Shown: in pieces, positions 21,926-30,280 of the stretch | Numbering within the stretch: position 1 is the first letter of the stretch | How the letters are laid out: each line of letters opens with the position of its first letter | DNA from: a bacterium | Lineage (GTDB): Bacteria; Bdellovibrionota_C; UBA2361; SZUA-149; JAQTWB01 | DNA: 35,294 nt | Direction: 5' to 3' | Assembly (NCBI GenBank): GCA_028689495.1 | Contig: JAQTWB010000029.1 | Location: 1 to 35,294 of the forward strand | Notes under the pieces: model-generated | The model's database searches: none | Told to the model about the DNA's origin: nothing | What the model saw: only the letters and a program-made list of their open reading frames with translations | Made by a program: the position numbers and the translations under genes

Positions 21926-24649
21926 ATGAAAGTAACCAGATGCGAGCAGGGCAGTTATTTACTTTCTACGGCGCTCGGCGTTGTTGTTATCCTTTCATTT
22001 TTTGGTCTGGCAGTCGGGACAGTGCGCTTTCTTCATTTGCGTGGCGGTCTTGAGCATGCGGTGCAGAAGACAGCCCGGTGTCTTGCGACAGATAATCCGG
22101 CCTGTAGCAATTCTGTTGTTGGAGCAGTCGATTTTGCCACTGACTGGTGGGGGAGCCGCAGTATTGTCAGCGAGGAGAGGTCGGTTGATCATTATCGATA
22201 TAGTGGTCGCTATTACAACGACACTTACCAGGCGCGCGCCAGTTATTATGAGTCAACCGAAAATGCCCAGTCCTTTTCGTTGTCGTTGAGGTCTTTGCCG
22301 GTGGTGCGCTACACCCCGTATAATATTCATGAACGGCGTTTTGCCGAGGTCGTCAAGACATGGACTGCGCCATCAAATATTGTTGTTCCAGGTTCTGAAA
22401 ATGGTATGCCGTTCGACCTGGCATTTGAGCAGTCCACTGCCAACATGTCACCGGAGGAATACTTCTCTGCACTGGCAGAACGTTCCCCGGACGTTGTGTT
22501 TCAAAGGGCCGGATTGGGCAGGTTCGACTTGGGTCCTTCAGCTATCAGGCAAACCCGACGGACTGCTCAAATCGCGGCGCCTCGGTTGGCTGAAACGGTT
22601 ATTTGTGAAGCAGGTAGAGATTGTTTGGCGGATTGTCGAAATGCGCAGGACCTCTGCCCTGCGGAATTTCCACCACGACAGTTTTACATTCTGCTAAAGC
22701 CATTTTTTATGAGCTCCAGTGCGGGACAGATCAAGGTTCCCGATGGTGGCTTTCGCGTCAATGTTTTCGACGCTCAGGGGGCTCTTGTTTATCAGCGAAA
22801 TCTCGGTGGACGACTTCCCGATAACAGCAGTTCTGACTGGCGCTCGCTCTGGTTGCGAGGACCGTCAGGTTCATCAGGGGACCGGGAGCAACTAAGCGAC
22901 CATAGCGCCATTTCTGTGCCTAATGGCGGATCGTTTCAGGTTGAGCTGACACTTGAGAGTCGGAACAGCCGTAGCGAGATCAATGCTGAAGCCATGCTTT
23001 ATTACCATCTGCCGACATTCGAATATTTGCCGGGGGTTGAGACAGACACCAGGTGTACGGTTGAGCTTCGTCCTTCGGTCAGTGATTCTTGTCGTGCTGA
23101 GGAGGTTAACTGTAGAGAGGCTTGCGGGATTACCGAACAGGGCAGTTGTCGGGTTGAGAAAGAATGGGGTGAGCCGGTTTGTCCGGCAGTAGCTGGTGGC
23201 GTGGAGTCAAAGTTCTTTCCTCTTGCTTGTCGAGGAATATTTCTCACTCCCCGCGATGCTGAGGCTGCCGTCTGCGGGGACAATTGGCAACCAGCTTTCA
23301 GGTCGCCGAGTTCTGAATCAGTGATGAACCGGACTGCTGTTTATGCTGGCGAAAAGCGCGAGTGGTGCGGCTTTTGGCAAAAAGCAGAAATCAGTGGAAA
23401 AGTCGAAGTTCCTCTTGGTGCGAGTAGTTGTCCATTGGCGGGGGATGTGGCCACTTCTTCACAGGTAAATTGCTCGCTACTTGATCAGGGTATTGACACG
23501 GTATCAGGTATCGAAATGAGTGGGCTGAATCAGACCCAGCCTCAGCCTTTGGATTGGCTCAAGAATTGTCCACAGCTACAGGATTCTCTCAAAGGGTGGC
23601 GTGAAACACTCCTCCAACTTAATGGACAACAAAGCCGAATTGGAGCGGTTAAATTCACTTTGCCAGATGTTATGGATTATGTCCCCGGGCCGCTGGTTCC
23701 CCGGGCCCGCCTGTTATTCTGGGAGGAACCGGATTCACACCCGTTGCGAACTGTGCGGCAGATAGCGCAAGTGAGTCGGCCGTTATCGTGGACTCGCAGG
23801 GTTTCATCGGCGGTAGGGCAAATACCAGTGGCCCTGGATTTTGGCTTTGCCGAGGAGACGCCCGCATTGATTGGCGCGAGCAGTGCCAATGTTGCAATTG
23901 TCCGGACAAAGGTGACGCCAGTTGAGTTAGGTGACGAAAGTGTATTTGGCGTTCTTCGTGATGTTGGCGGACAGGAGAAGGGAAGCCCTGAACTCGATGC
24001 CGGTTACCGTCACGCCCGGGGTGATTGTAGCGGTGAGAAGATCGTATCGGATAGTTGTCCAGTTTATGACTCGCTTAATGAATTGCTGAGGCAGAAAGCA
24101 GGAGAAACCCATCCACTGCTGGTTAACCAGGAGTTGTTTGTCGAGTTTGATGAGCCTGTTTATCTTGGCAATGAACGCCTGAGCTTGAATGATGAAGATC
24201 AAAATGGCGATATCCCTGGTTGTTATGCCTATCGACATTTATGCGAGGGCTCAGAGGATCTGCATTATCTGGGGAAATTCAGCCGACGTGAGTTTCCCGA
24301 TGGTCCGGAGATTTGTCAGAATGGCGAGTTTGGTTACTGCTACTCTTCGGGAGAAGACTTTTCCAGTTCCCGGGTAAACGAGGCGGCAAGTTCTGCCGCG
24401 CAAGAAGAAATTCTTGTTAAAACTTACTTCGCCAAACAGTTGCGGCAGGCTTTGCCGGACAGCCGTGGAGAATGTTCTGAAGAAGATTCTGGCGCAGGTT
24501 CTTGCTTTACGCTTCATTTCACTCGAAACCAGTTTGATTCACTTGTTTCGGCAGAGTATCGCCTGCCGTTGATTGCTCCGTTTAACTGGGTGCTGGGTCG
24601 TGAGATCCAGCTTGTCTCTTTTAGCAAGCGGGAGGCAAATGAACGCTGA
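21926..24649 (+). CDS. Large TadG-like pilus-associated protein, Cys-rich
   Basis: 907 residues from ATG 21926; the frame is open further upstream inside tadC, but that part encodes an unlikely Cys/Arg-rich peptide. An N-terminal stretch CEQGSYLLSTALGVVVIL with a helix (about 11-32) resembles the TadE/TadG N-terminal anchor, though no Glu is at +5. The remainder is exported, with many paired cysteines (for example CRNAQDLC, then CREACGITEQGSC), and is not recognised. Size and position before two other TadE/G-type genes suggest a minor pilin-like tip protein or adhesin. It starts 7 nt after tadC and overlaps the next gene by 11 nt. Confidence 0.7.
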   Translation: MKVTRCEQGSYLLSTALGVVVILSFFGLAVGTVRFLHLRGGLEHAVQKTARCLATDNPACSNSVVGAVDFATDWWGSRSIVSEERSVDHYRYSGRYYNDTYQARASYYESTENAQSFSLSLRSLPVVRYTPYNIHERRFAEVVKTWTAPSNIVVPGSENGMPFDLAFEQSTANMSPEEYFSALAERSPDVVFQRAGLGRFDLGPSAIRQTRRTAQIAAPRLAETVICEAGRDCLADCRNAQDLCPAEFPPRQFYILLKPFFMSSSAGQIKVPDGGFRVNVFDAQGALVYQRNLGGRLPDNSSSDWRSLWLRGPSGSSGDREQLSDHSAISVPNGGSFQVELTLESRNSRSEINAEAMLYYHLPTFEYLPGVETDTRCTVELRPSVSDSCRAEEVNCREACGITEQGSCRVEKEWGEPVCPAVAGGVESKFFPLACRGIFLTPRDAEAAVCGDNWQPAFRSPSSESVMNRTAVYAGEKREWCGFWQKAEISGKVEVPLGASSCPLAGDVATSSQVNCSLLDQGIDTVSGIEMSGLNQTQPQPLDWLKNCPQLQDSLKGWRETLLQLNGQQSRIGAVKFTLPDVMDYVPGPLVPRARLLFWEEPDSHPLRTVRQIAQVSRPLSWTRRVSSAVGQIPVALDFGFAEETPALIGASSANVAIVRTKVTPVELGDESVFGVLRDVGGQEKGSPELDAGYRHARGDCSGEKIVSDSCPVYDSLNELLRQKAGETHPLLVNQELFVEFDEPVYLGNERLSLNDEDQNGDIPGCYAYRHLCEGSEDLHYLGKFSRREFPDGPEICQNGEFGYCYSSGEDFSSSRVNEAASSAAQEEILVKTYFAKQLRQALPDSRGECSEEDSGAGSCFTLHFTRNQFDSLVSAEYRLPLIAPFNWVLGREIQLVSFSKREANER

Positions 24650-26192
24650 GGGAACCCGAAAATTGTCCTTAAGTTCAATTCATCCCGGGGAAAACCACGC
24701 CTATGAAAAGGGAGGTGCACTGCTTCTTTTGCAGGTGCTTTTCCTGCCGATAATCGCCACCCTGTTTTTTCTCGGTCATGAATATTCCGAGCGCCGTGCT
24801 TCGGGAGTGGATTTGCAGCTTGAGCTTGATGCAGCGGTGACAAGTGTCCTCGACGCTGCTGGCGATGCCAAGCAGACGTCGGATTTGCTTGAACAGTCTT
24901 GCATCAATCTGGAGAGCCGGTACACAGGCTTGGGGGGTCAGGATTTGTCCTGTCATGGTAATTTTTCGGATCGTCGTGTCACACTTGAGCTGAGCTGGGT
25001 TGATCACGGGGTAACAGTATCTCGTCGCTCCGTCGCAATTAGGCCGAGTGTCAGGACTGTGGTTGTGATGAGTAACTCCCGGTCCATGGCGCCTGATCTG
25101 GCACCGATAACCGGAGTAAGCGACGACAGAGGGTTGAGGCTTCGTTCCTCTGGTCGTGACGAGGCACGAGACTATGGTTGGGGAAGTGCCGGTTCCTGGC
25201 CGTCCTCATCAGCTTGGGCGGGTTTGACGACAAATGAACGACAGAGAAGATATCGGCGGCTAATTACGCAGAGTTGTTATAATCCTGTTTATTCGCTGGT
25301 GAAAAGCGGAGCTCAGGCCTTGCAGTATCTACAGCAAAGCGACGGCGAGCCGCTGGCAGTGTACCTGAGCCCCGGAAATCAAAGCAGTGCTCTTCGGGGC
25401 TTTGAAGTGCTGGTAGATGGACTTGGTCAGGTGAATGGCACTCGCGAGGTAATGTCTCGGGCCAAGGTGCCACTATATCGGTCTGGAGAAGTCGGTGCTG
25501 GAGTATGCGCTGCTTTGTCGCTGGGTGATTTGAGTGGTCGTTACGCCAATCGTTATGCTGCCGCAGAGCGCAAACTTCGCAACGAGACAAGCGACACATT
25601 TTTTGGTTCTTCGGCGAGAGAGCCCGACTTGATAAATTCGATCCATGACAAGCGTGAGGGGGTTTTGCTCTCAGAGGCTATTCACTGGGCGCCAATCGCC
25701 GCTGATGTTTCTGATGCAGTTGAGATTGAGCGAGGGTCTGTTGGAGAGCAGTTATCGAACGCTGCGGCACGGGCTGTGATGGCTGCGATGTCGCATGTGT
25801 TGGGAAGTTTGCTTGAAGATAACGCTGGGGGGCGAAGGAATCTCCAGGTTGGCTGGATTGTGTCACTGGACGACAAAGTTCCATCTCTGGGGGAGGTGAC
25901 AAAGATAGGCGACAGCCTTGTCAGTTATGCGGGTATTGGTTTGCCAGTTTCTGTCGACCTATTTGTCGTCGAAAATCCTTATAAACGCCAGAGTCAGGGA
26001 TATCGTTCCGGGGTGCCATTTGATGAGTATCAACAGATCGAAGCTTCAATTTCCGAATTTGATCATCGCTTGGGGTTGTTGTCGCACAATGCGGCCAATT
26101 TTCGGTTGCTCGGCGTGGCATCGCAGGATGAGCTGGCCAGAGAGATTGAACACAGCTGGCGCGCCCGGCGCAGGGCGAGCATAGTTGAATAA
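24639..26192 (+). CDS. tadG: TadG-like protein with a degenerate VWA motif
   Basis: 517 residues from ATG 24639, which has GGGAGG 3 nt upstream. A helix at about 26-46 follows EKGG, the TadE/G-type anchor. Residues 141-150, VVVMSNSRSM, align with the start of a von Willebrand A domain (normally DxSxS), but the first metal-binding Asp is Ser145, so the MIDAS site is probably impaired. The rest, including VGWIVSLDD and PVSVDLFVVEN, fits a VWA-like alpha/beta core. TadG proteins in other Tad systems are envelope-exposed and help pilus anchoring. The family call is moderately secure; the symbol is by analogy. Confidence 0.65.
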   Translation: MNAEGTRKLSLSSIHPGENHAYEKGGALLLLQVLFLPIIATLFFLGHEYSERRASGVDLQLELDAAVTSVLDAAGDAKQTSDLLEQSCINLESRYTGLGGQDLSCHGNFSDRRVTLELSWVDHGVTVSRRSVAIRPSVRTVVVMSNSRSMAPDLAPITGVSDDRGLRLRSSGRDEARDYGWGSAGSWPSSSAWAGLTTNERQRRYRRLITQSCYNPVYSLVKSGAQALQYLQQSDGEPLAVYLSPGNQSSALRGFEVLVDGLGQVNGTREVMSRAKVPLYRSGEVGAGVCAALSLGDLSGRYANRYAAAERKLRNETSDTFFGSSAREPDLINSIHDKREGVLLSEAIHWAPIAADVSDAVEIERGSVGEQLSNAAARAVMAAMSHVLGSLLEDNAGGRRNLQVGWIVSLDDKVPSLGEVTKIGDSLVSYAGIGLPVSVDLFVVENPYKRQSQGYRSGVPFDEYQQIEASISEFDHRLGLLSHNAANFRLLGVASQDELAREIEHSWRARRRASIVE

Positions 26193-26216
26193 CGTTAGAG
26201 GAAGTCTGGTGCGTAA

Positions 26217-26894
26217 ATGAAGAATTTGCACAATTGCCGGGGTGAGGATGAAGCAGCAAACGTTGGGTTGGAGTTTGTTCTTGCCGTTCCATTGATATTG
26301 GCAATGATTTTGTTTGGTCTTGAGTCAGGGATGCTTTATCTGGACCAGCAGCGGTTAGATGACGCCATGCGCTCGGCTACGAGATTTGCTGCGCTTGGTG
26401 TAGCCAGTCAGGGACTATCTGACAGAAGTTTTGCTGCGGAACAAAAATCAGCAGAAACCATTCTAAGCTGGCTCGAGCGGCAGGTTCTTGCGGGAGAAGG
26501 CACGGCTTTTTGTTCGGAGAGTTGTATGTCGAATGGTGAGGGGGCCTTTCGCATGTTGCTGGTTTCGGCATATTCTTTGCCATTTTCTGCGGCTTCCGGC
26601 GCCGGGCCGATTTCAGCTCCCTGTCGGGTGCGGTTGATTTCACAGTGGACAACAGGCGATGTGAACCTGTTCTCTCGCCCCACTGCGCAGCTTGTCGACG
26701 ATATCGGGGTTGCGCTGTCCCATTCTGGAGAGTGTCAGGCGAGTTTCCAAAGCAAGTTGCCGGACAGTGATAATTTGAAACCCGTCGAACGTTGGTTTGC
26801 CTATTTTGAGGCAGCGAAGCGTGGGCGAAGAATTCTTATTGGCGATGAGCTGGTGCTGCGGGCAGATGCAATTTCAGGAGGGCTGGATGGATAG
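26217..26894 (+). CDS. tadE: TadE-like minor pseudopilin
   Basis: 225 residues. The N-terminal region has NVGLEFVLAVPLILAMILFG (15-34), the TadE signature of a Glu (residue 21... of GLEF) followed by a hydrophobic helix. The residue before the would-be mature start is Ala rather than the favoured Gly. The rest is a periplasmic domain with four or more cysteines. TadE proteins are processed like pilins and help assembly. AGAGGAAG lies about 13 nt before the ATG, and 24 nt separate it from the preceding gene. The stop overlaps the start of the following receiver-domain gene by 8 nt. Confidence 0.75.
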   Translation: MKNLHNCRGEDEAANVGLEFVLAVPLILAMILFGLESGMLYLDQQRLDDAMRSATRFAALGVASQGLSDRSFAAEQKSAETILSWLERQVLAGEGTAFCSESCMSNGEGAFRMLLVSAYSLPFSAASGAGPISAPCRVRLISQWTTGDVNLFSRPTAQLVDDIGVALSHSGECQASFQSKLPDSDNLKPVERWFAYFEAAKRGRRILIGDELVLRADAISGGLDG

Positions 26895-27972
26895 TGCAAC
26901 AGATAGCTGTTTGTATGGGGTAATTCCACTTGAGGAAATTCTGGCTAAGAAGAGCCGTTATTATGGTCTCAGGTCCCGTTCATTTCTCTATCCGGCAGAG
27001 AATGAGCAGTTGGTCAAGACGTTTCGCTCGCCTGATGTTCTGGCTGAAAGTGGTATCGCACCACAGTTTTATTCAAATACTGTCGAGTTGGCGATTTCTA
27101 ATCCGGATGCTCTTGATATCAACGCATTTCAGGAAAGCGGCATTGAAGTAGTGCTTGCCGATAGCAGCACAGTGGCTCGTTTCTGGGATGAGACCAAACA
27201 GTCAACTGGCGAACGGGATTCGTTTCGCCGATTGGATACAGAAGAAGCACTTGTCTCGATGTTGAAAGCTCTCGAAAGTATTGCAATTAGGGAATTTTAC
27301 TTTTTCGAGGAGAATTATTGGGCGGAGCGGAGGCCGTTGGTTTTTCGCTTTTACCTTTCAGGAGAGACAAGGCAGTACCTCCTTGCGCCGGAATTAACTA
27401 CAAAAATGCGTTTATTGTTTGATAGTGGTCGGCTCCCTTCTTGGTTGACTGCTGTATTTTGTGATCTGTTCGTTATTGAGCAGTCGGAAATAGTTTGCCG
27501 TAACTGGCATTGCTTTCGTCTTGGTCTTTTGCGGAACGATAAGTTCGCTAATGAGTCCGAGTGTGCTTCAGGAATTAACCGCACTGGTCGGATACTGTTG
27601 GTAGATGATGACAGAAGGTTCGCCTCATTGCTCGAACGAGTGCTTGGCGATGCGGGCCATGAGGTGACCATCAGTTATAGTGCGGCTGAAGCTTTGCATC
27701 TACTGGAGCAGGCTGGTCCGGACAGGCCGTTTGAGGTTGTCCTTTCAGATATGCACATGCCGATGACGAACGGTGAGGAGTTTTTTCTGGAGTTACGGCG
27801 ACGTCATGTAGATATTCCGGTTATTGTATTGACTTCAGATGATTCTCCTGAACTTGAAGCGAGTATGGTGAAAAAGGGAGTCAGTGCTTTTATTGACAAG
27901 AGTCGCGATCCAGAAGTTGTTCTTGCCTGGTGCACCAATATCATTGCAGCGACAACCCGCATGCAGGATTAA
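26887..27972 (+). CDS. GspE-N-like domain fused to a receiver domain
   Basis: 361 residues from ATG 26887, preceded by AGGAGG and overlapping tadE by 8 nt. Residues about 10-100 resemble the C-terminal half of the T2SSE_N (MshEN) fold, with VELAISNPDALDINAF and GIEVVLADSS. No c-di-GMP binding motif of that family is visible. Residues 115-215 faintly resemble the N1/N2 part of PilB/GspE, but there is no Walker motif. A standard receiver domain occupies 235-350, with acidic Asp240-241, phosphoacceptor Asp288 (LSDMHMP), Thr316 and Lys338. It could be a phosphorylation-controlled regulator of the pilus motor. The receiver is certain; the N-terminal relation is inferred. Confidence 0.75.
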   Translation: MDSATDSCLYGVIPLEEILAKKSRYYGLRSRSFLYPAENEQLVKTFRSPDVLAESGIAPQFYSNTVELAISNPDALDINAFQESGIEVVLADSSTVARFWDETKQSTGERDSFRRLDTEEALVSMLKALESIAIREFYFFEENYWAERRPLVFRFYLSGETRQYLLAPELTTKMRLLFDSGRLPSWLTAVFCDLFVIEQSEIVCRNWHCFRLGLLRNDKFANESECASGINRTGRILLVDDDRRFASLLERVLGDAGHEVTISYSAAEALHLLEQAGPDRPFEVVLSDMHMPMTNGEEFFLELRRRHVDIPVIVLTSDDSPELEASMVKKGVSAFIDKSRDPEVVLAWCTNIIAATTRMQD

Positions 27973-27978
27973 GCGACG

Positions 27979-29931
27979 ATGTTCAGTTTATCCAGCTTGA
28001 TGACAGCCTCTGTTCTTATTTTTTCTTTTCTTGCTATCGGAGCTATGGTCGCCGGTGCACGTTCTCGCGAATTGTTGCTGCGGCGGCGGATGGCCGGAAT
28101 CATGGCTTTGTTGGGCGATGTGCGAGGGGAGGAGGATTCATCTCGGGATTATGGCAAAAGTGATATCTGCTCTGCTCTTGCGGCAGTGCATACCGCATTG
28201 ATGTTGCGGCTGGATAAAGGAAGTGAGTTCCCCTTGGCGGCGGAGGGGGCAATGCAGGCGCAAGAGGATCTGGGAGTCGATGGTATAATCGATAACTCTT
28301 TACGCTTTCTGCTGCAACGTTGTCGCGATGAGCTGAGAGCTGCTGCGGTGCTTGTGCAGCATGAATCCAGTTCGGAGTTTGTCGTCAGAGAACTTCTCGG
28401 CTGGTCGCCAGATTGTCCGTCTGCCCTGGAACCGGTCAAATCAGGACCGCGCATAAAAGCTTTGCTTGAAAAATTGATTGGCAGTTTACGAACAGATGAA
28501 AACGATATTCGTGTCGGACATTGGATTGAAGTCGCGCAGATTGCCGATGGGTCGGGTTATCGCCAATCACGGCTGGATGTAGTCTGCGCTTTGGCAGGCT
28601 TTGGTTTTGGATCGGGCTATATGTTGCCTTTTGAGATGAGTACCGGTGCGCGTGGAATGCTCTGGTGTTGTGGATATTCGGGTAATCAGGTCGGTGGAAA
28701 AAGTCGAAGATTGATTTTTGCTGTAGTTTCTTATCTCGCGGCGCAACTTGCGCCATCACTGCGAATGTCTCAGGCTTTGTCCCGGCAGTCGCGCGAGAAC
28801 GAATTTCTTGTTGGCGCCTCTCACGATCTTCGTTCACCACTTTCATATGCTTTGGCAGAACTGCGGGAGATGCTGGGGTCGGGTGAGGGGATTGCACTTC
28901 GTCAAAGGGAGATAATTTTTGATGTGATCGATTGTCTCGAAGGTCAGGGTGAGGTGATTAGCAATGTGCTTGATGTTGCCCGAGATCATGCCGGATTGCT
29001 TAAGGCGCACCCCGGATATTTTTCTTTGACTGGGGTTTTGGAGCCAGTTATTCGACGATTTTCCCGGCTGGCCGAGCGAAAGGGGCTGAGCTATGCCGTT
29101 GTCGCCGAACAAGAGTTGCTGGTGCGGTTTGACCGACAGCACTTGCAGCGGATAGTCGGCAACCTGTTGAGTAATGCGCTGAAGTATACATCCCATGGAG
29201 GCATTACAGTCTTTTTTGAACTGGACTTACAGTCTTCATCTGTTTGTCGAGTCCGAGTTTCCGATACCGGTTGTGGATTAGGGGTAGAAGAAGCGCAGCG
29301 TGTTTTTGAGAAGTTTTATCGCAGCGGGAAGGTTGGTGAAGCGCCGGGAACTGGATACGGTCTGTCAATCTCTCGTGTCTTGGCTGAGATGAATGTCGGG
29401 CGAATCTTTTATCAGGCGAATTCGGAGGGTGGTTCGGATTTTGTCCTTGAGTTACCGTTGCTGGAGCAAGGAAAGATCGCGGAAGTGTCTTCAGAAGATA
29501 ACGTGGCATCTCATTGCCTGCTTTCCTCACCTGCACCGGAGAAGGTATTGATTATTGACGACGAGTCGGCCATCTGTCGTTTGAACTCTCGTTACCTTTC
29601 GGCTGATCATTTTCAAATTGTGACTGCTGAGTCTTTCGATTCGGCAAGGGAGCAGCTTTGTCGGCAGAAGCCGGATATTGTTATATCGGATATCAATATT
29701 GCCGGGCATTCATTGTTTGACTGGGTAAGGCGGGAGCCAGAATTGTGGCAGGATCAACCGATTGTTGTAGTGTCGGGTGCGAGCTCTGAGCTAGATAGCA
29801 TTCCGGATGAGTTAAAAGGAGCGCGGTTTTTGGTAAAACCCGCACAACGGGAAGATCTGCGTTCTGCTGTCGCGGAATTATTGGCGCGGAAGGTTGGCGT
29901 CGCTGCCGAGAATAGTGGCAGATCCCAGTAG
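27979..29931 (+). CDS. Hybrid sensor histidine kinase
   Basis: 650 residues. One N-terminal transmembrane helix (about 5-26), a sensor region (about 60-260) that may be GAF-like but is not recognised, then HisKA with SHDLRSPLS (His282), and HATPase_c with N-box NLLSNALKY (395-403), G1 DTGCGLG (429-435), KFYRSG and GTGYGLSISR. A C-terminal receiver (522-640) has Asp527-528, phosphoacceptor Asp571 in VISDINIAG and Lys620. It begins 6 nt after the receiver-fusion gene, so the two likely form a phosphorelay dedicated to the Tad system. No DNA-binding output gene is present here. Confidence 0.92.
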   Translation: MFSLSSLMTASVLIFSFLAIGAMVAGARSRELLLRRRMAGIMALLGDVRGEEDSSRDYGKSDICSALAAVHTALMLRLDKGSEFPLAAEGAMQAQEDLGVDGIIDNSLRFLLQRCRDELRAAAVLVQHESSSEFVVRELLGWSPDCPSALEPVKSGPRIKALLEKLIGSLRTDENDIRVGHWIEVAQIADGSGYRQSRLDVVCALAGFGFGSGYMLPFEMSTGARGMLWCCGYSGNQVGGKSRRLIFAVVSYLAAQLAPSLRMSQALSRQSRENEFLVGASHDLRSPLSYALAELREMLGSGEGIALRQREIIFDVIDCLEGQGEVISNVLDVARDHAGLLKAHPGYFSLTGVLEPVIRRFSRLAERKGLSYAVVAEQELLVRFDRQHLQRIVGNLLSNALKYTSHGGITVFFELDLQSSSVCRVRVSDTGCGLGVEEAQRVFEKFYRSGKVGEAPGTGYGLSISRVLAEMNVGRIFYQANSEGGSDFVLELPLLEQGKIAEVSSEDNVASHCLLSSPAPEKVLIIDDESAICRLNSRYLSADHFQIVTAESFDSAREQLCRQKPDIVISDINIAGHSLFDWVRREPELWQDQPIVVVSGASSELDSIPDELKGARFLVKPAQREDLRSAVAELLARKVGVAAENSGRSQ

Positions 29932-30264
29932 AAGAGCTTTTCAGGCTCTTTATGAAACGTTCGGTAACCGCCAGGATGAATTTCTGCGTTCGCCCCCTCC
30001 TCTCCAAAAAATTGATCTTGCTCGACTTTATAATTATTTCCCTGAATTCCTGTGATTTGCTAGTTTGCCCGTATGTTCGGGTGCCTGCCTTTATTGCCCC
30101 GGGGAAATTGATCAAGGGAGATATACCCCTCCCACTATGAATTTCCCGACGCAGTCGCCACTGACGTGAGCGGGAGGGGTATATTGGAGCAGCCGCGCTA
30201 GCGGATGCGACCAAAGACCAATATACTGCTCGGGATTAGAGTGTTCTGGATCGGGAAATTTAAA
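29932..30264. other. Gap after the Tad operon with hairpins and repeats
   Basis: 333 nt without a gene. AAGAGC (29932-29937) pairs with GCTCTT (29945-29950) straight after the kinase stop and is followed only by TT, a weak terminator. 30121-30264 belongs to the palindromic repeat family. A promoter for the downstream lipoprotein could lie before or within the repeat. Confidence 0.5.
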
Positions 30265-30280
30265 ATGCGAGGAGTATATT
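30121..30280. repeat. Bipartite palindromic repeat, locus 2
   Basis: Two units face each other. Unit A (30121-30184) has arms ATATACCCCTCCC and GGGAGGGGTATAT (perfect 13 bp), with the inverted core AATTTCCCGA at 30140-30149. Unit B (30220-30280) has arms AATATACTGCTCG and CGAGGAGTATATT (12 of 13), with core TCGGGAAATTTAAA at 30251-30264. In each, the 14-nt core ends 3 nt before the arm. The linker between them (30185-30219) forms a small hairpin, CCGC-GCTA-GCGG, and contains GCGACC, as at locus 1. Unit B covers the start of the next gene. Confidence 0.7.

Noticed and set aside
29693..30214. 173-residue frame opposite the histidine kinase end and the repeat
   Set aside because: It is mostly antisense to the kinase receiver domain and then crosses unit A of the repeat; low-complexity product.
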